A stretch of 64,000 nt of DNA from Stutzerimonas stutzeri (GCF_015291885.1 NZ_CP036186.1:2679001-2743000); one strand, 5' to 3'. Counted from the first letter of the stretch, positions 37,463 to 51,550 are shown. The notes: a model not told the origin generated them from the sequence alone. Made by a program: numbers and translations.

Positions 37463-38794
<1,332 letters not shown>

Positions 38795-38815
38795 TTACTG
38801 TGAACGGGCGCCGGT

Positions 38816-39190
38816 TCATAACCTCGCGAGCGTGAGACCGCCCCAGGCTGCCAGCAACCCGCCGAGTACGCTGCCGCCGACGTAAACGAAAGCGGTCGCC
38901 AGCTGGCCGCTCTCCAGCAGCCGCAGCGCATCCAGCGAGAAGCTGGAGAAAGTCGTCAGTGCGCCGAGAAAACCGATGATCAATGCGCCGCGCAACTCTG
39001 GGGAAATGTCTGGCCGCGCGAGAAAGGTCGCGTAGAGATAGCCGATCAGTAGGCAACCGAGCAGGTTTACGGCCACTGTGGCCAGATAAAAATGCCGAGG
39101 CCACTGAGCGCTGACCCAGGTGGCGACAGCAAAACGCAACAGTGTACCGATCACACCGCCGCATGCGACGGCCAAGGCCATACGGATCAT
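38816..39190 (-). CDS. crcB: Fluoride exporter CrcB/Fluc
   Basis: A 124-residue four-helix protein of the Fluc family. The signature asparagine-glycine segment [10 protein letters not shown] and [13 protein letters not shown] (the phenylalanine box) are present. Fluc dimers form fluoride channels. The start overlaps the rarA stop (ATGA). It is transcribed with rarA and serS, and I see no fluoride riboswitch in front of it. Confidence 0.93.
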   Translation of the reverse strand: MIRMALAVACGGVIGTLLRFAVATWVSAQWPRHFYLATVAVNLLGCLLIGYLYATFLARPDISPELRGALIIGFLGALTTFSSFSLDALRLLESGQLATAFVYVGGSVLGGLLAAWGGLTLARL

Positions 39191-40512
39191 CCTTTTCTCC
39201 GTTGTTTCGGGCTTTCGCGATCAAGCCTGGCTAGGTGTTCCAGCTTGTCGCGGATTTTGCTTTCGAGCCCACGAGGCACGGGCTGGTAGTAGCGGCGCGG
39301 CTGCATGGCTTCAGGGAAGTAATCCTCACCGGCAGCATAAGCATCCGGCTCGTCATGGGCGTAGCGGTACTCGTTGCCGTAACCGAGCTCTTTCATCAAC
39401 TTGGTAGGCGCATTGCGCAGATGCAGCGGCACCTCCTGCGAGCCACTCTCTGCAACGTCGCGCATGGCTGCTTTGAACGCGGTATAGACGGCGTTGCTCT
39501 TCGGCGCGCAGGCGAGATAGACGATGGCCTGCGCTACGGCCAACTCGCCTTCCGGACTGCCTAGGCGCTCCTGCACGTCCCAGGCATTCAGACATAGCGG
39601 TAGCGCGCGCGGGTCGGCATTGCCGATTTCTTCGCTGGCCATGCGCACGACGCGCCGGGCGATATACAGAGGATCGCAGCCGCCATCGAGCATACGCGCG
39701 AACCAGTACAGTGCCGCATCCGGATTGGAACCACGTACCGACTTATGCAGGGCGGAAATCTGGTCGTAGAACGCTTCGCCGCCCTTATCGAAACGTCGTC
39801 GACTGTCGCCCAGCAGATCCTGGAGCAGGTCGGTACTGATGCTACCGCCCTCCTCGGCCAGGTCCGATGCGTTCTCCAGCAGGTTGAGCAACCGACGGCC
39901 ATCGCCGTCGGCCGCGGCCAGCAGCATCTGGAAGCTCTCTTCCGGCAGCTCCAGATGCAAGTCACCCAGCCCTTTTGGATCACTTAGCGCCCGCGCGACG
40001 AGCTTGCGCAAGGCCGCTTCGTCGAGGCTTTTCAGCACATAGACGCGGGCACGTGAGAGCAAGGCGTTGTTGAGTTCGAAGGAGGGATTCTCGGTGGTCG
40101 CGCCGATGAAGATCAGCGTGCCGTCTTCGACGTAAGGCAGGAAGGCGTCCTGCTGGGACTTGTTGAAGCGATGCACTTCATCGACGAACAGGATGGTACG
40201 TCGGCCATATTGCGCCGCCTGCTGTTTGGCTATTTCTACCGCCTGACGAATCTCTTTGACCCCGGCGAGCACAGCGGAAACCGTCTCGAAATGGGCATCG
40301 GAAACCTTGGCCAGAAGCCGCGCCAAGGTGGTCTTGCCGACCCCGGGCGGCCCCCAGAACACCATCGAATGCAGCGCGCCCTGCTCTAGCGCCTCACGCA
40401 AAGGCTTGCCGCGAGCGAGCAAGTGGTCCTGCCCGACGTACTCGTCGAGGCTGGACGCACGTAGACGCGCGGCAAGGGGCTGGGCGACAGGTTCGCGGTT
40501 GAACAGGTCCAT
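39187..40512 (-). CDS. rarA: Replication-associated recombination protein RarA (MgsA)
   Basis: A 441-residue AAA+ ATPase of the RarA/WRNIP1 family: Walker [16 protein letters not shown], and the typical MgsA C-terminal domain. It acts at stalled replication forks. It lies 70 bases after lolA and overlaps crcB, matching the usual Pseudomonas order lolA-rarA-crcB-serS. Confidence 0.95.
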   Translation of the reverse strand: MDLFNREPVAQPLAARLRASSLDEYVGQDHLLARGKPLREALEQGALHSMVFWGPPGVGKTTLARLLAKVSDAHFETVSAVLAGVKEIRQAVEIAKQQAAQYGRRTILFVDEVHRFNKSQQDAFLPYVEDGTLIFIGATTENPSFELNNALLSRARVYVLKSLDEAALRKLVARALSDPKGLGDLHLELPEESFQMLLAAADGDGRRLLNLLENASDLAEEGGSISTDLLQDLLGDSRRRFDKGGEAFYDQISALHKSVRGSNPDAALYWFARMLDGGCDPLYIARRVVRMASEEIGNADPRALPLCLNAWDVQERLGSPEGELAVAQAIVYLACAPKSNAVYTAFKAAMRDVAESGSQEVPLHLRNAPTKLMKELGYGNEYRYAHDEPDAYAAGEDYFPEAMQPRRYYQPVPRGLESKIRDKLEHLARLDRESPKQRRKG

Positions 40513-40582
40513 TGCGGACGGTTACCTCGATTGCAGCGGCCCGCAGCTACGCAGGCCACCTGATACGAATGTCGGATGACGG

Positions 40583-41209
40583 TCACTCGGAAATGACGTC
40601 GGCACCCTCTGGAATGTCGAAGGTGAACAGATCGGCCTTGAGCGGCTGATTCATCTTCACGCCCATGAAGAGGATGTTGGTGCGCTGACCGACGCTGTCG
40701 ATCAGTTGCATGTCATTGATCACTCCGTTGCGAAATGACAGACGCAGGTTATCGAAAAGCGTGTCCTTGGCTTTAGGCTTGAGCGTGAAGTCCACGACCT
40801 CACCGGCCTCCTTGTGGGAAACCTCGAAGTTCTCGCTGATGGTGGAAACGTCGCCGGACAGCAGCAGCGCCGGAGTATGAGTCAGGCGCTGGTCGAGCTC
40901 TTGGATGGTGACCTGCTCGAGATCCGGGTCATACAGCCAGACTTTCTTGCCGTTGGAGACCAGCAGCTGCTCCATCGGCGCGTCGGTGTGCCAGCGGAAC
41001 TGTCCGGGGCGCTTGAGCGCAAGCTCACCGGAGGTTTCTTGCAGCTGAGTACCGCCGCCATCAAGCGAAAGCTGCGAGAAGCGGCCGGTCAGGGTTTCGG
41101 CCTGATTGAGCAAGCCAGTCAGTCGTTGGGTAGACGCAGCCTGGTCGGCGTGAGCCGGGGCCAGGGCGACTATCAGGACAGATGCACACAGCAAACGGAT
41201 CAATTGCAT
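40583..41209 (-). CDS. lolA: Outer-membrane lipoprotein carrier protein LolA
   Basis: A 208-residue periplasmic chaperone with a signal peptide ending at AHADQ. It ferries lipoproteins from the LolCDE complex to LolB. The [30 protein letters not shown] stretch is typical. It starts 17 bases after the ftsK stop, and probably shares its transcript. Confidence 0.94.
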   Translation of the reverse strand: MQLIRLLCASVLIVALAPAHADQAASTQRLTGLLNQAETLTGRFSQLSLDGGGTQLQETSGELALKRPGQFRWHTDAPMEQLLVSNGKKVWLYDPDLEQVTIQELDQRLTHTPALLLSGDVSTISENFEVSHKEAGEVVDFTLKPKAKDTLFDNLRLSFRNGVINDMQLIDSVGQRTNILFMGVKMNQPLKADLFTFDIPEGADVISE

Positions 41210-41226
41210 TTAGCCCTCGAAGCGAT

Positions 41227-43632
41227 TCAATCGCGCATAGGCGGCGGCGCGATGACTTCGCGCGAGCCATTGGTATTCATGGATGTCACCACGCCGGCCA
41301 TTTCCATGGCCTCGATCATCCGCGCAGCACGGTTGTAGCCAATCTTCAGCTTGCGCTGCACGGCGGAAATCGATGCACGACGGCTTTCAGTGACGAAGCG
41401 CACGGCCTCGTCGTACAGCGGATCTTCTTCACTGCCTTCCCCGCTGCCTTCGCCACTGCCGCCATCGAAACCACTGCCGGAGTCTTCCACGCCGACAAGG
41501 ATCTCCTCAATGTAGTCAGGTGCGCCCCGGGCCTTCCAGGCCTCAACCACTCGATGTACCTCTTCGTCGGAAACGAAGGCGCCGTGTACACGAATCGGCA
41601 AACCGGTACCCGGCGGCAGATAGAGCATGTCGCCGTGACCAAGCAATTGTTCGGCACCACCTTGATCGAGGATGGTGCGCGAATCGATTTTGCTCGATAC
41701 CTGGAATGCCATACGGGTAGGGATGTTGGCCTTGATCAGGCCGGTAATCACGTCCACCGACGGGCGCTGCGTGGCGAGGATCAGGTGGATGCCGGCCGCG
41801 CGCGCTTTCTGCGCGATACGGGCGATCAGCTCTTCGACCTTCTTGCCGACGATCATCATCATGTCGGCAAATTCGTCCACCACCACAACGATGGTCGGCA
41901 GCGTCTTCAGCGGTGGCGGCTGGTCGTCCATGCTTTCGCGACGGAACAGCGGATCGGTCAGCGGTGTGCCGGCTTCTTCGGCGTCCTTGACCTTGCGATT
42001 GAAGCCCGCGAGGTTACGCACGCCCATCGCCGCCATCAGTTTGTAACGGCGCTCCATCTCGGCGACGCTCCAACGCAGGGCGTTGGCGGCCTCTTTCATG
42101 TCGGTAACGACCGGGCAGAGCAGGTGCGGAATACCTTCGTAGATCGACAGCTCGAGCATCTTCGGGTCGATCATGATAAGCCGCGCCTCTTCTGGCGTGG
42201 ACTTGAACAGGATCGAAAGAATCATCGCGTTGACGCCCACCGACTTACCGGAGCCGGTCGTACCGGCCACCAGCAGGTGCGGCATCTTCGCGAGGTCGGC
42301 GATAACCGGCTTGCCGCCGATATCGTGGCCCAGAGCAATGGTGACCGGCGATTTGGCGTCGTCATAAGGCGCAGAAGAAAGGACCTCGGAGAAGCGCACG
42401 ATCTGGCGATCCTCGTTGGGAATCTCGATACCTACGGTGGTCTTGCCCGGAATGACTTCGACCACACGTACACTGATCACCGCCAAGGAGCGCGCAAGAT
42501 CCTTCGCCAGATTGGAAATGCGGCTGACCTTGACGCCTGCCGCGGGCTGGATCTCAAACCGGGTAATGACTGGGCCTGGATGAACGGACTCGACGATGAC
42601 CTCGACGCCAAACTCCTTGAGCTTGATCTCCAGTAGCCGCGACATTGCCTCCAACGATTCCGGCGAGTATTGCTTTTGCTGCTTTTCCGCGGCATCGAGC
42701 AAGGAAATCGGAGGAAGGCTGCCCTCGATCAGCGGATCGACGAACAGCGTAGCCTGCTTCTCTTTGAGCACACGCTTGCTCGGCTCGGCCGCCTTGGGCG
42801 GAGCAGGCGGCGCGATAACCGGCGCCACACGCTTGTCACGTTCGCTCATGTGCTTGGCCAGGGATTCATCGCGCTCGATGATGCGCTCCTTGACCTTGGC
42901 CTGCTCACGACGGTCACGCACCATGGGCGCTGCCACCTCACTTACCACGTCGTCCACTTCACGGAGCTGGGCAACCATCTGCTTGCGCTCCGCCCGGGCA
43001 TTCCACCAGCGGCTGAAGACGCTTTGGATGAGTTCTATCAGATCGAGCGTGATCTTGCCGGTGATATCCATCACCTTGAACCAGGACAAGTCCGTAAAAA
43101 CGGTCAAGCCAAACAGGAAGAACGCCAACAGCGCCAGGGTACTGCCCTGCACGTTGAGCGAAAGTACGGCTAACTGCCCGAGACTTTCACCGAGCGCACC
43201 ACCGGCCGAAGCGGGCAGACCGGCGGCAGACTGGAAATGGATGTACGCCAAGGCCGAGCCGGACAGGATCAGGAACACCAGCCCGATCAAGCGCCAGGAA
43301 AACAGCCAACCGTTCCACGCCCAGGCCTGATGCCGCGCGCGAAACACCTGCCAGGTTTTGACGCCCAGCAACAGCGGGAACAGGTAAGCGAAATAACCGA
43401 GCGCCATGAACAGAACGTCGGCAAACCAGGCGCCAGCGCGCCCCGCAGCATTGCGGACCTGATCGACATTACTCGTATGCGTCCAGCCGGGGTCGCCCGG
43501 ATCGTAGGTCAGCAGAGCCATCCACAGATAGACGCAGAGCGCACCGAGCGCAATCAACGCGCCTTCCTTGAGGCGATAGTGCAGTTGTTGTCGCCAGACA
43601 GTTGCCGGCGCGGGAGATGAGGAATTCTTCAA
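41227..43632 (-). CDS. ftsK: DNA translocase FtsK
   Basis: An 801-residue protein: four N-terminal transmembrane helices (residues about 25-185), a linker, then the RecA-like motor with Walker [11 protein letters not shown] and a C-terminal winged-helix gamma domain (about residues 730-800) that reads KOPS. It moves chromosome ends to the septum and activates XerCD at dif. I place the start at TTG 43632 with AGGAAAG upstream; the longer frame to 43803 begins with low-complexity sequence that is not conserved in FtsK. The linker is rich in Arg and Glu. Confidence 0.93.
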   Translation of the reverse strand: MKNSSSPAPATVWRQQLHYRLKEGALIALGALCVYLWMALLTYDPGDPGWTHTSNVDQVRNAAGRAGAWFADVLFMALGYFAYLFPLLLGVKTWQVFRARHQAWAWNGWLFSWRLIGLVFLILSGSALAYIHFQSAAGLPASAGGALGESLGQLAVLSLNVQGSTLALLAFFLFGLTVFTDLSWFKVMDITGKITLDLIELIQSVFSRWWNARAERKQMVAQLREVDDVVSEVAAPMVRDRREQAKVKERIIERDESLAKHMSERDKRVAPVIAPPAPPKAAEPSKRVLKEKQATLFVDPLIEGSLPPISLLDAAEKQQKQYSPESLEAMSRLLEIKLKEFGVEVIVESVHPGPVITRFEIQPAAGVKVSRISNLAKDLARSLAVISVRVVEVIPGKTTVGIEIPNEDRQIVRFSEVLSSAPYDDAKSPVTIALGHDIGGKPVIADLAKMPHLLVAGTTGSGKSVGVNAMILSILFKSTPEEARLIMIDPKMLELSIYEGIPHLLCPVVTDMKEAANALRWSVAEMERRYKLMAAMGVRNLAGFNRKVKDAEEAGTPLTDPLFRRESMDDQPPPLKTLPTIVVVVDEFADMMMIVGKKVEELIARIAQKARAAGIHLILATQRPSVDVITGLIKANIPTRMAFQVSSKIDSRTILDQGGAEQLLGHGDMLYLPPGTGLPIRVHGAFVSDEEVHRVVEAWKARGAPDYIEEILVGVEDSGSGFDGGSGEGSGEGSEEDPLYDEAVRFVTESRRASISAVQRKLKIGYNRAARMIEAMEMAGVVTSMNTNGSREVIAPPPMRD

Positions 43633-43832
43633 AACGCTTTCTTTCCTGCGCCTGCGGCGCGATGAACCGTAGTCAGCCAGAACCCTGGCATTGTACGGGT
43701 TTGTCGATTCGATGGCATGCGGGTTCCGCGGCGGCTTGGGCTTTTGCCAATGCTTCGGTGTAGCATAAACGCCCGATTTCCCGGCGCGGCTCGACTGGAG
43801 CACGCTTCTCTATTTGCAACAAAGGCTTATGA

Positions 43833-44789
<957 letters not shown>

Positions 44790-44795
44790 TCATGC

Positions 44796-44813
44796 GGCGG
44801 GCTAAGGCCCGCC
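44796..44813. repeat. REP-like GC hairpin after trxB
   Basis: A perfect 7-bp stem GGCGGGC/GCCCGCC around TAAG, followed by CTCCCCCTA. It may end trxB transcription, and resembles the 12.0 kb REP-like element in its GGCGGGC core. Confidence 0.45.
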
Positions 44814-44835
44814 CTCCCCCTACCAGCGTGGCGAT

Positions 44836-45516
44836 ATGCTGACTTGGCTTAAGCGCGACGACCTTACTTTCCCCCCTCTCGAAACGGCTCTGCGTGATCC
44901 CAACGGCCTACTGGCGGCCGGAGGCGACCTGAGCGCCGAGCGGCTAGTGGCTGCCTATCGCCATGGCTGCTTCCCCTGGTATCAGGATGGGCAGCCATTG
45001 CTATGGTGGTCGCCCGACCCACGTACCGTCCTCTATCCGCACGAACTACACGTCTCCCGCAGCCTACGCAAACGTATCCGCCAGGGGGACTACGAGGTCA
45101 CACTTGATCGAGCATTCAGCGATGTCATTCAAGGCTGTGCCGACCCTCGCAGTTATGCCGAAGGTACCTGGATCACCACACCAATGCAGCAGGCCTATAT
45201 CAGGCTTCACGAAATAGGCTTGGCGCACTCGGTGGAGGTTTGGCGCGACGAACAACTCGTCGGAGGACTCTACGGACTGGCCATCGGTAAGCTATTTTTT
45301 GGCGAGTCGATGTTCAGTCGCGCAACCGATGCATCCAAAGTCGGGTTCGTCACCTTGGTGGAACGACTGCGTGAGTGGGAGTTCGCTTTGATCGACTGCC
45401 AGATGCCCACGCGGCATCTGGAGAGTTTCGGCGCTCGCAGCATCACGCGAGAGGCGTTTGCGGACGCACTCGCCGCGCACCTGGATTGCCCCAGCACAGC
45501 AGACTGGCGCGCCTAG
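44836..45516 (+). CDS. aat: Leucyl/phenylalanyl-tRNA-protein transferase
   Basis: A 226-residue member of the Aat family. It adds Leu or Phe from tRNA to N-terminal Arg or Lys, creating a primary N-degron. LLWWSPDPR, the FGESMFS motif and the GNAT-like core are typical. It is followed by bpt, and the N-recognin clpS lies a few kilobases away. Confidence 0.94.
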   Translation: MLTWLKRDDLTFPPLETALRDPNGLLAAGGDLSAERLVAAYRHGCFPWYQDGQPLLWWSPDPRTVLYPHELHVSRSLRKRIRQGDYEVTLDRAFSDVIQGCADPRSYAEGTWITTPMQQAYIRLHEIGLAHSVEVWRDEQLVGGLYGLAIGKLFFGESMFSRATDASKVGFVTLVERLREWEFALIDCQMPTRHLESFGARSITREAFADALAAHLDCPSTADWRA

Positions 45517-45568
45517 TCGGCCATCATAAGCTGACCTACACTGAGTTCATGATTTCTGAGAGTTGACC

Positions 45569-46276
45569 ATGACTTCACTGGCTCGCCTCAAGTTCTACGC
45601 CACTCAGCCCCATGCGTGCAGCTACCTGCCCGATGAACAGGCCACCACACTGTTCCTCGATCCAAGCCAGCCGATGGACGTGCAGGTGTATGCGGAGCTT
45701 TCGGAGATGGGATTTCGGCGCAGTGGCGATCACCTATACCGGCCCCACTGCCAGCGCTGTTCCGCCTGCATTCCGGCGCGTATCCCGGTAAACGCACCAG
45801 ACCTGAGCCGTCAACAGAAGCGAATCCTGAAGCGCAACGCCGACTTGCAGGTTCATAGCGTCCGCCCAGCTTTCAGTGAAGAGCTTTACACCCTTTACGC
45901 CACTTATATCGATAAGCGCCACGCCGATGGCGACATGTATCCACCCAGCCGAGACCAGTTCAACACCTTCCTGGTACGCGACCTGCCGTTCTCACGGTTC
46001 TATGAGTTCCGCCTGAACGGGCGGCTGCTGGCTGTGGCCGTAACCGACGTACTGCCTAACGGATTATCCGCGGTCTACACCTTCTACGACCCTGAAGAAG
46101 AACGCCGCAGCCTGGGGCGCTACGCGATCCTCTGGCAGATAGGTGAGGCCGCGCGTTTGGGGTTGAAAGCAGTCTATCTCGGCTACTGGATCAAGAACTG
46201 CCGAAAGATGAATTACAAGACCGAATATCGCCCCATCGAACTGCTGGTTAACCAGCGCTGGGTTACGCTCAGCTGA
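45569..46276 (+). CDS. bpt: Aspartate/glutamate leucyltransferase
   Basis: A 235-residue protein of the Bpt/ATE1 family, which adds Leu to N-terminal Asp or Glu. The N-terminal zinc-type cysteines (CSYLP and CQRCSACIP) and the GNAT-like C-half are present. I use ATG 45569; an in-frame TTG lies six bases earlier. Together with aat it covers the two main aminoacyl transfers of the bacterial N-end rule. Confidence 0.93.
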   Translation: MTSLARLKFYATQPHACSYLPDEQATTLFLDPSQPMDVQVYAELSEMGFRRSGDHLYRPHCQRCSACIPARIPVNAPDLSRQQKRILKRNADLQVHSVRPAFSEELYTLYATYIDKRHADGDMYPPSRDQFNTFLVRDLPFSRFYEFRLNGRLLAVAVTDVLPNGLSAVYTFYDPEEERRSLGRYAILWQIGEAARLGLKAVYLGYWIKNCRKMNYKTEYRPIELLVNQRWVTLS

Positions 46277-46376
46277 AGTCCTTGGCTCATCGACCCATTT
46301 CGGGCACAATGCTTGCCGCTTTTGCCCGCGCACGCATGCGCCGGGTCACTCATTTGGACACCGAGGACTTTACTGA

Positions 46377-46595
46377 ATGTCGAAAGAAGACAGCTTCGAA
46401 ATGGAAGGTACTGTCGTCGACACCCTGCCTAACACCATGTTTCGTGTGGAGTTGGAAAACGGGCACGTCGTTACTGCGCACATCTCCGGAAAGATGCGCA
46501 AGAACTACATCCGGATTCTTACCGGTGACAAGGTTCGCGTTGAACTGACCCCCTACGATTTAAGCAAGGGTCGCATCACCTACCGCGCCCGCTAA
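46377..46595 (+). CDS. infA: Translation initiation factor IF-1
   Basis: A 72-residue S1/OB-fold protein, the standard length, with the usual [21 protein letters not shown] opening and [11 protein letters not shown] end. It binds the 30S A site during initiation. A strong rho-independent terminator lies just downstream. Confidence 0.98.
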
Positions 46596-46614
46596 GCGAG
46601 CTGCGAGAAAAAAT

Positions 46615-46638
46615 GCCCGGTTCTTACCGGGCTTTTTT
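46615..46638 (+). terminator. Rho-independent terminator of infA
   Basis: 6-bp stem GCCCGG/CCGGGC around TTCTTA, then six T residues. Confidence 0.9.
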
Positions 46639-46688
46639 GTTGGCGCAGCAAACAGGGGGAACGCCACTGGTGCAATGCCAAAAACGAA

Positions 46689-46712
46689 AACGCCCGGCCG
46701 AAGCCGGGCGCT
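46689..46712 (-). terminator. Rho-independent terminator of clpA
   Basis: On the minus strand an 8-bp stem CGCCCGGC/GCCGGGCG around TTCG is followed by TTTTCGTTTT. Confidence 0.88.
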
Positions 46713-46727
46713 AGTTACAACTTACAA

Positions 46728-48998
46728 TCAGGCCAGCTCGGCAGTAGTCTCGAATTCGAAGAACGGCTCCCCGCCACGAATATCGATATGCACTACCCCG
46801 CCATGCTCAGCCAACTCTCCGAACAGAATCTCTTCAGCCAGTGGCCGCTTGATCTTGTCTTGAATCAGCCGCGCCATTGGACGCGCGCCCATCTGTGCGT
46901 CATAACCATGCTCGGCCAACCATCCGCGGGCCGCATCCGACACCTCTAGCGTCACATGCTTGTCTTCCAGTTGCGCCTGCAGTTCGATGAGGAACTTGTC
47001 GACGATGCTCTTGATCACCTCGTGGCTCAAGCGACCGAACTGGATGATGGTGTCCAGACGGTTACGGAACTCCGGCGTGAAGCTCTTCTTAATGACTTCC
47101 ATCGCATCAGACGCGTGGTCCTGCAAGGTAAAACCAATGGAAGCGCGCGCCGCTGTTTCCGCCCCAGCATTCGTGGTCATGATGATGATCACATTGCGGA
47201 AGTCAGCTTTACGCCCGTTGTTATCCGTAAGCGTACCGTGGTCCATAACCTGCAGAAGCAAATTGAAGACTTCGGGATGCGCCTTCTCAATCTCGTCCAG
47301 CAGGAGCACGCAATGCGGTTGCTTGGTAATCGCCTCGGTGAGCAATCCGCCTTGATCAAACCCGACATACCCTGGGGGCGCACCGATCAGTCTCGATACG
47401 GTGTGGCGCTCCATATATTCGGACATGTCGAAGCGCACCAACTCCACACCCAGCGCCCTGGCAAGCTGCCGCGCAGCTTCAGTCTTACCAACACCAGTAG
47501 GGCCAGCGAAGAGGAATGAGCCGACGGGTTTATCCGGCGCCTTGAGTCCGGCACGGGAAAGCTTGATTGCGGTGGAAAGAGAGTCGATTGCGTCGTCTTG
47601 CCCAAAAACAGTGAGTTTGAGGTCACGCTCGAGATTGCGCAGCAACTCCTTGTCCGAGCTGCTGACATGCTTTGGAGGAATTCGCGCGATTTTCGCAACG
47701 ATATCCTCGACCTGCTCTACCTCGATGCGCTTGACTCGACGATCTTCCGGCTGCAGGCGCTGATAGGCACCCGCCTCATCGATCACATCGATAGCTTTGT
47801 CGGGCATATGGCGATCATTGATGTAACGGGACGCCAGTTCGGCTGCCGCACGAAGCGCCTCATCGCTATATTCGATGTTGTGGTGCTGCTCGAAGCGCCC
47901 TTTGAGGCCGCGCAGAATGCCAATGGTGTCCTCGACAGACGGCTCGGTGACATCAACTTTCTGGAATCGACGCGCGAGCGCACGATCCTTTTCGAAGATC
48001 CCACGAAACTCCTGGAACGTCGTAGAACCAATGCAGCGAATCTCCCCTGAAGAAAGCAGAGGCTTGAGTAGATTCGATGCATCCATTACACCGCCGGACG
48101 CAGCGCCAGCGCCAATGATGGTGTGGATTTCGTCGATGAACAGAATTGCATGAGGCCGCTTGCGCAACTCCCCGAGTAGCGCCTTGAACCGTTTTTCAAA
48201 GTCACCACGGTATTTCGTACCGGCCAGCAGCGCGCCCAGGTCCAACGAGTAGACGACGCTGTCAGCCAGCAAATCGGGCACTTCATTGTCGACGATACGC
48301 TTGGCCAACCCTTCGGCAATGGCTGTCTTGCCCACACCGGCCTCGCCAACCAAGAGGGGGTTATTTTTGCGGCGACGCGCCAGAATCTGCGCTACTCGCT
48401 CCACCTCGTTCTCGCGCCCGACCAATGGGTCGATCCGCCCCTGGCGCGCCAGCTCATTCAAGTTGCTAGCGTATGCATCCAGAGGATTACTCGAGGCACC
48501 CGGCTCCCCTCCATCCTCGTCCTGCATCTCCGCATCGCCTTCCGGATTGCCGGCACTACCAGGCACCTTTGAAATACCGTGGGCGATGTAGTTAACGACG
48601 TCGATGCGTGCGACGTTCTGCTGTTTGAGCAGGAATACAGCCTGGCTCTCCTGCTCGCTGAAAATCGCCACCAGCACATTGGCCCCGGTGACCTCACGCT
48701 TGCCGGAGCTTTGTACGTGGAAGACTGCACGCTGCAGAACTCGCTGAAATCCAAGCGTAGGCTGGGTTTCGCGCTCTTCATCGTGCTGTGGAATAAGTGG
48801 AGTGGTGGAATCAATGAACTCCTGCAGATCGTGCCGCAGCTTGTCCAGGCTCGCGCCACAGGCTCGCAATACGGTCGCAGCCGCTTTATTGTCCAGTAGG
48901 GCCAACAGGAGGTGTTCAACCGTCATGAACTCATGACGCTTGGTACGTGCCTCTTTGAAAGCCAGATTCAGAGTGACTTCGAGCTCACGGTTCAACAT
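46728..48998 (-). CDS. clpA: ATP-dependent Clp protease ATP-binding subunit ClpA
   Basis: A 756-residue unfoldase: N-domain repeats (about 1-145), AAA module 1 with Walker [13 protein letters not shown] module 2 with GPTGVGKTE, and an IGF loop (ARASIGFTL) for docking ClpP. It unfolds N-degron and SsrA substrates for ClpP. ATG 48998 follows AAGAGGTG. It starts 28 bases after the clpS stop, on the same strand. Confidence 0.97.
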   Translation of the reverse strand: MLNRELEVTLNLAFKEARTKRHEFMTVEHLLLALLDNKAAATVLRACGASLDKLRHDLQEFIDSTTPLIPQHDEERETQPTLGFQRVLQRAVFHVQSSGKREVTGANVLVAIFSEQESQAVFLLKQQNVARIDVVNYIAHGISKVPGSAGNPEGDAEMQDEDGGEPGASSNPLDAYASNLNELARQGRIDPLVGRENEVERVAQILARRRKNNPLLVGEAGVGKTAIAEGLAKRIVDNEVPDLLADSVVYSLDLGALLAGTKYRGDFEKRFKALLGELRKRPHAILFIDEIHTIIGAGAASGGVMDASNLLKPLLSSGEIRCIGSTTFQEFRGIFEKDRALARRFQKVDVTEPSVEDTIGILRGLKGRFEQHHNIEYSDEALRAAAELASRYINDRHMPDKAIDVIDEAGAYQRLQPEDRRVKRIEVEQVEDIVAKIARIPPKHVSSSDKELLRNLERDLKLTVFGQDDAIDSLSTAIKLSRAGLKAPDKPVGSFLFAGPTGVGKTEAARQLARALGVELVRFDMSEYMERHTVSRLIGAPPGYVGFDQGGLLTEAITKQPHCVLLLDEIEKAHPEVFNLLLQVMDHGTLTDNNGRKADFRNVIIIMTTNAGAETAARASIGFTLQDHASDAMEVIKKSFTPEFRNRLDTIIQFGRLSHEVIKSIVDKFLIELQAQLEDKHVTLEVSDAARGWLAEHGYDAQMGARPMARLIQDKIKRPLAEEILFGELAEHGGVVHIDIRGGEPFFEFETTAELA

Positions 48999-49026
48999 AG
49001 CTTCACCTCTTCCCCAGCAGTCGGAG

Positions 49027-49389
49027 TTAACCGTCCTTCTCGATCTCACAAAGCAGCGGGTGCTGGCACTCCCTTGCATATTGATTCACTTGCATCGCTT
49101 TGGTTTCGGCTACGTCACGGGTATACATCCCGCAGACCGCCTTCCCCTCGGTATGAACGGCCAGCATGATCTTGGTGGCCTGCTCCCTGCTGTGATTGAA
49201 AATACCTTCCAGCACCTCGACGACGAAATCCATCGGCGTGTAGTCATCATTAAACATGACAACTTTGTACATCGGTGGTGCCTTTAATTCAGGCTTGGCC
49301 TCCTCGACCGCGAGGCTAGTGGCATCGTCCTCGTCCCCTAAGGGCCGATCCTGATTGAATGTTAGTCGAATCTGAGCAATAGCATGCAT
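49027..49389 (-). CDS. clpS: ClpS adaptor (N-recognin)
   Basis: A 120-residue adaptor that binds N-terminal Leu, Phe, Tyr or Trp and delivers the protein to ClpA. The motif [13 protein letters not shown] and the C-terminal [19 protein letters not shown] are typical. I start at MHAIAQ, as in the P. aeruginosa protein; an ATG two codons earlier (49395) is as possible. No strong ribosome site is visible for either. Confidence 0.93.
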   Translation of the reverse strand: MHAIAQIRLTFNQDRPLGDEDDATSLAVEEAKPELKAPPMYKVVMFNDDYTPMDFVVEVLEGIFNHSREQATKIMLAVHTEGKAVCGMYTRDVAETKAMQVNQYARECQHPLLCEIEKDG

Positions 49390-49607
49390 GCGCATAACGG
49401 TTCTAGGTCGTGGCACAGGGGCCAGATAAATATGGACAGCTTCGCAGCCAGCTGACGAGTCGCCTTGACTATCGGCAAAACGGTGATACAAACAGTATGT
49501 GCCTACAAGGGCAAACGGGTTGCGCAACATGAGGCCTCGGGCTGCATAAGCGCGGAATGAAATGGATGTTACTCCAGTAATGGACTCATTTGCAGAGGGA
49601 TAACAGC

Positions 49608-49871
49608 ATGCTAAGCGGTAAGGTCAAGTGGTTCAACAACGCCAAAGGCTATGGGTTCATCGTAGCAGACGGCGGCGATGAGGACCTGTTCGCCCACTAC
49701 TCGGCCATCCAGATGGAAGGCTACCGAACTCTCAAAGCTGGGCAAGCAGTCGTGTTCAACATTCTGCAGGGTCCGAAAGGCCTACACGCTACCGACATCA
49801 GACCGCAGCAGGTCGTGTCTGAAGCGACGACCCCTGCTGTTGCCCAAGGCGTTTCAACAGTAGACGCCTGA
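49608..49871 (+). CDS. cspD: Cold-shock-like protein CspD
   Basis: An 87-residue CSD-family protein. The RNA-binding motifs are KGYGFI (RNP1) and DLFAHY (RNP2, with Leu where CspA has Val/Phe). In E. coli CspD inhibits replication in stationary phase. A C-terminal tail of about 20 residues exceeds the typical 70-residue CspA. It is divergent from clpS, and a bidirectional terminator separates it from icd. Confidence 0.93.
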   Translation: MLSGKVKWFNNAKGYGFIVADGGDEDLFAHYSAIQMEGYRTLKAGQAVVFNILQGPKGLHATDIRPQQVVSEATTPAVAQGVSTVDA

Positions 49872-49888
49872 CTTTTTATGAAACAAAA

Positions 49889-49922
49889 CAAAAAGGCCGA
49901 TCATCTGATCGGCCTTTTTTTG
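49889..49922. terminator. Bidirectional terminator cspD/icd
   Basis: Stem AAAGGCCGATCA/TGATCGGCCTTT around TC, flanked by A and T runs on both sides, between two convergent genes. Confidence 0.93.
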
Positions 49923-49933
49923 TACACCCGCTT

Positions 49934-51190
49934 TTACATGTGACTGATCATTGCATCGCCGAATTGCGAGCAGGACATCAGCTGTGCACCGTCCATCAAA
50001 CGCTCAAAGTCGTAGGTAACGGTCTTAGCGGCAATGGCGTTTTCGGTGGACTTAATAATCAGGTCAGCTGCTTCCACCCAACCCATGTGGCGTAGCATCA
50101 TCTCGGCAGAGAGAATCAGCGAACCTGGGTTGACCTTGTCCTGACCGGCATACTTCGGCGCTGTGCCGTGAGTCGCCTCGAACATGGCAACGGTATCCGA
50201 CAGGTTTGCCCCCGGAGCAATGCCGATACCACCCACCTCCGCAGCCAGTGCGTCGGATAGATAATCGCCGTTCAGGTTGAGCGTAGCGATGACGTCATAC
50301 TCAGCCGGCCGTAGCAGAATCTGTTGCAACATGGCGTCCGCGATGGCGTCTTTGACGACAATGTTCTTGCCGGTATTCGGGTTCTTGAACTGCATCCAAG
50401 GGCCGCCATCCAGCAGCTCTGCACCGAATTCGTCGCGAGCCACTTCGTAGCCCCACTCTTTGAAGGCGCCTTCGGTGAACTTCATGATATTGCCCTTGTG
50501 GACAATGGTCACTGAGCTCCGGTCATTGTCGACCGCGTACTGCAACGCCTTGCGCACCAGACGCTTGGTACCTTCCAAAGAAACCGGCTTAACGCCGATG
50601 CCGCAGTTCTCAGTGAAGCGGATTTTCTTGACGCCCAGTTCCTCGGTCAGAAACTTGATGACCTTTTCCGCCTCCGGAGATCCTGCCTTCCATTCGACGC
50701 CGGCGTAGATGTCTTCGGAGTTCTCACGAAAGATAACCATATCAACGTCTTGCGGCTTCTTCACCGGGCTCGGCACGCCTGTAAACCAGCGAACCGGGCG
50801 CTGACAGACATAGAGGTCGAGCTCTTGGCGCAGCGCAACATTCAATGAACGGATACCGCCCCCAACCGGAGTAGTCAGCGGGCCCTTGATGGACACAACG
50901 TAATCACGAACGGCTTCCAAGGTTTCCTTCGGCAGCCAGGTGTCCTGGTCGTAGACCTGTGTGGCCTTTTCGCCTGCATAGATTTCCATCCAGGCAATCT
51001 TGCGCTCACCGCCATAGGCCTTCTGAACAGCCGCATCCACCACCTTGATCATCACCGGGCTGATGTCAACGCCGATACCGTCACCCTCGATATAGGGAAT
51101 GATGGGGTTATTAGGTACGTTCAGTGTGTTATCGGCATTGACGGTGATTTTGTCACCGCTGGCTGGCACCTGGATCTTTTGGTATCCCAT
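49934..51190 (-). CDS. icd: Isocitrate dehydrogenase (NADP), dimeric type
   Basis: A 418-residue enzyme of the E. coli Icd class, converting isocitrate to 2-oxoglutarate. The AceK-phosphorylated serine is seen in [12 protein letters not shown], and the substrate-binding segment around VYDQDTW is present. Phosphorylation there would divert flux to isocitrate lyase, whose gene (aceA) is also in this window. It is divergent from a second, unrelated isocitrate dehydrogenase. Confidence 0.96.
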   Translation of the reverse strand: MGYQKIQVPASGDKITVNADNTLNVPNNPIIPYIEGDGIGVDISPVMIKVVDAAVQKAYGGERKIAWMEIYAGEKATQVYDQDTWLPKETLEAVRDYVVSIKGPLTTPVGGGIRSLNVALRQELDLYVCQRPVRWFTGVPSPVKKPQDVDMVIFRENSEDIYAGVEWKAGSPEAEKVIKFLTEELGVKKIRFTENCGIGVKPVSLEGTKRLVRKALQYAVDNDRSSVTIVHKGNIMKFTEGAFKEWGYEVARDEFGAELLDGGPWMQFKNPNTGKNIVVKDAIADAMLQQILLRPAEYDVIATLNLNGDYLSDALAAEVGGIGIAPGANLSDTVAMFEATHGTAPKYAGQDKVNPGSLILSAEMMLRHMGWVEAADLIIKSTENAIAAKTVTYDFERLMDGAQLMSCSQFGDAMISHM

Positions 51191-51289
51191 GCTTGACTCC
51201 GTCTTCGTGGTTAGACATCGATCATCTTTGAGGGTAACTCACTTGAATCGACTGAAACTACATGTTCGTTCGTCGTATGCGCAACGCCG

Positions 51290-51319
51290 TTCTGCCATGC
51301 GCTGGCTCGATGGTATACT
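51290..51319 (+). promoter_or_regulatory. Possible sigma-70 promoter for idh
   Basis: TATACT at 51314-51319 is a good -10. The -35 at 51290-51295 (TTCTGC, spacing 18) is weak. The leader to the start codon would be about 225 bases. Confidence 0.35.
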
Positions 51320-51354
51320 GGCCCGATGACTAACAAGTCATAAGGGACGAGCCT

Positions 51355-51368
51355 GTCTTGTACAAGAC
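51355..51368. promoter_or_regulatory. Perfect 14-bp palindrome upstream of idh
   Basis: GTCTTGTACAAGAC lies about 36 bases after the putative -10, within the transcribed leader. It has no loop, so it looks more like an operator than an RNA hairpin. Confidence 0.4.
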
Positions 51369-51550
51369 CCGCCTCTTGAAACCGCCGAGCTGCTATCGCG
51401 GCTCACCGGTTCAAATGCTCGACACTCTATTGGTGCATCCATCACACCGCGGCGAATCCCACTTCTGGTTCAACTAGACGGAGAGCCAGAGCGCCTACCC
51501 GGCGCACTCGGGATTCTGTGCACGCCCAGCAAGAAGAGAGTTAACGCTAA

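Larger units (their letters stand above)
51191..51550. other. Divergent control region between icd and idh
   Basis: No gene is plausible in this 360-base gap. It contains a possible -10 hexamer for idh and a 14-base perfect palindrome. Between the putative -10 and the idh start lie about 230 bases, a long leader. Confidence 0.55.

Noticed and set aside
39191..39260. Fluoride riboswitch in front of crcB
   Set aside because: The crcB start overlaps rarA, so no untranslated leader exists for a riboswitch.
41182..42636. Long plus-strand frame opposite ftsK
   Set aside because: Composition is His/Arg-rich and it lies entirely antisense to the conserved motor domain.
50562..50570. CTTGGTA match inside icd
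   Set aside because: It is inside coding sequence, lacks the left half of the dyad, and such half matches are expected by chance.
51350..51450. tRNA-like segment with GGTTCAAATGC
   Set aside because: The segment does not fold into a cloverleaf; acceptor and anticodon stems are missing.
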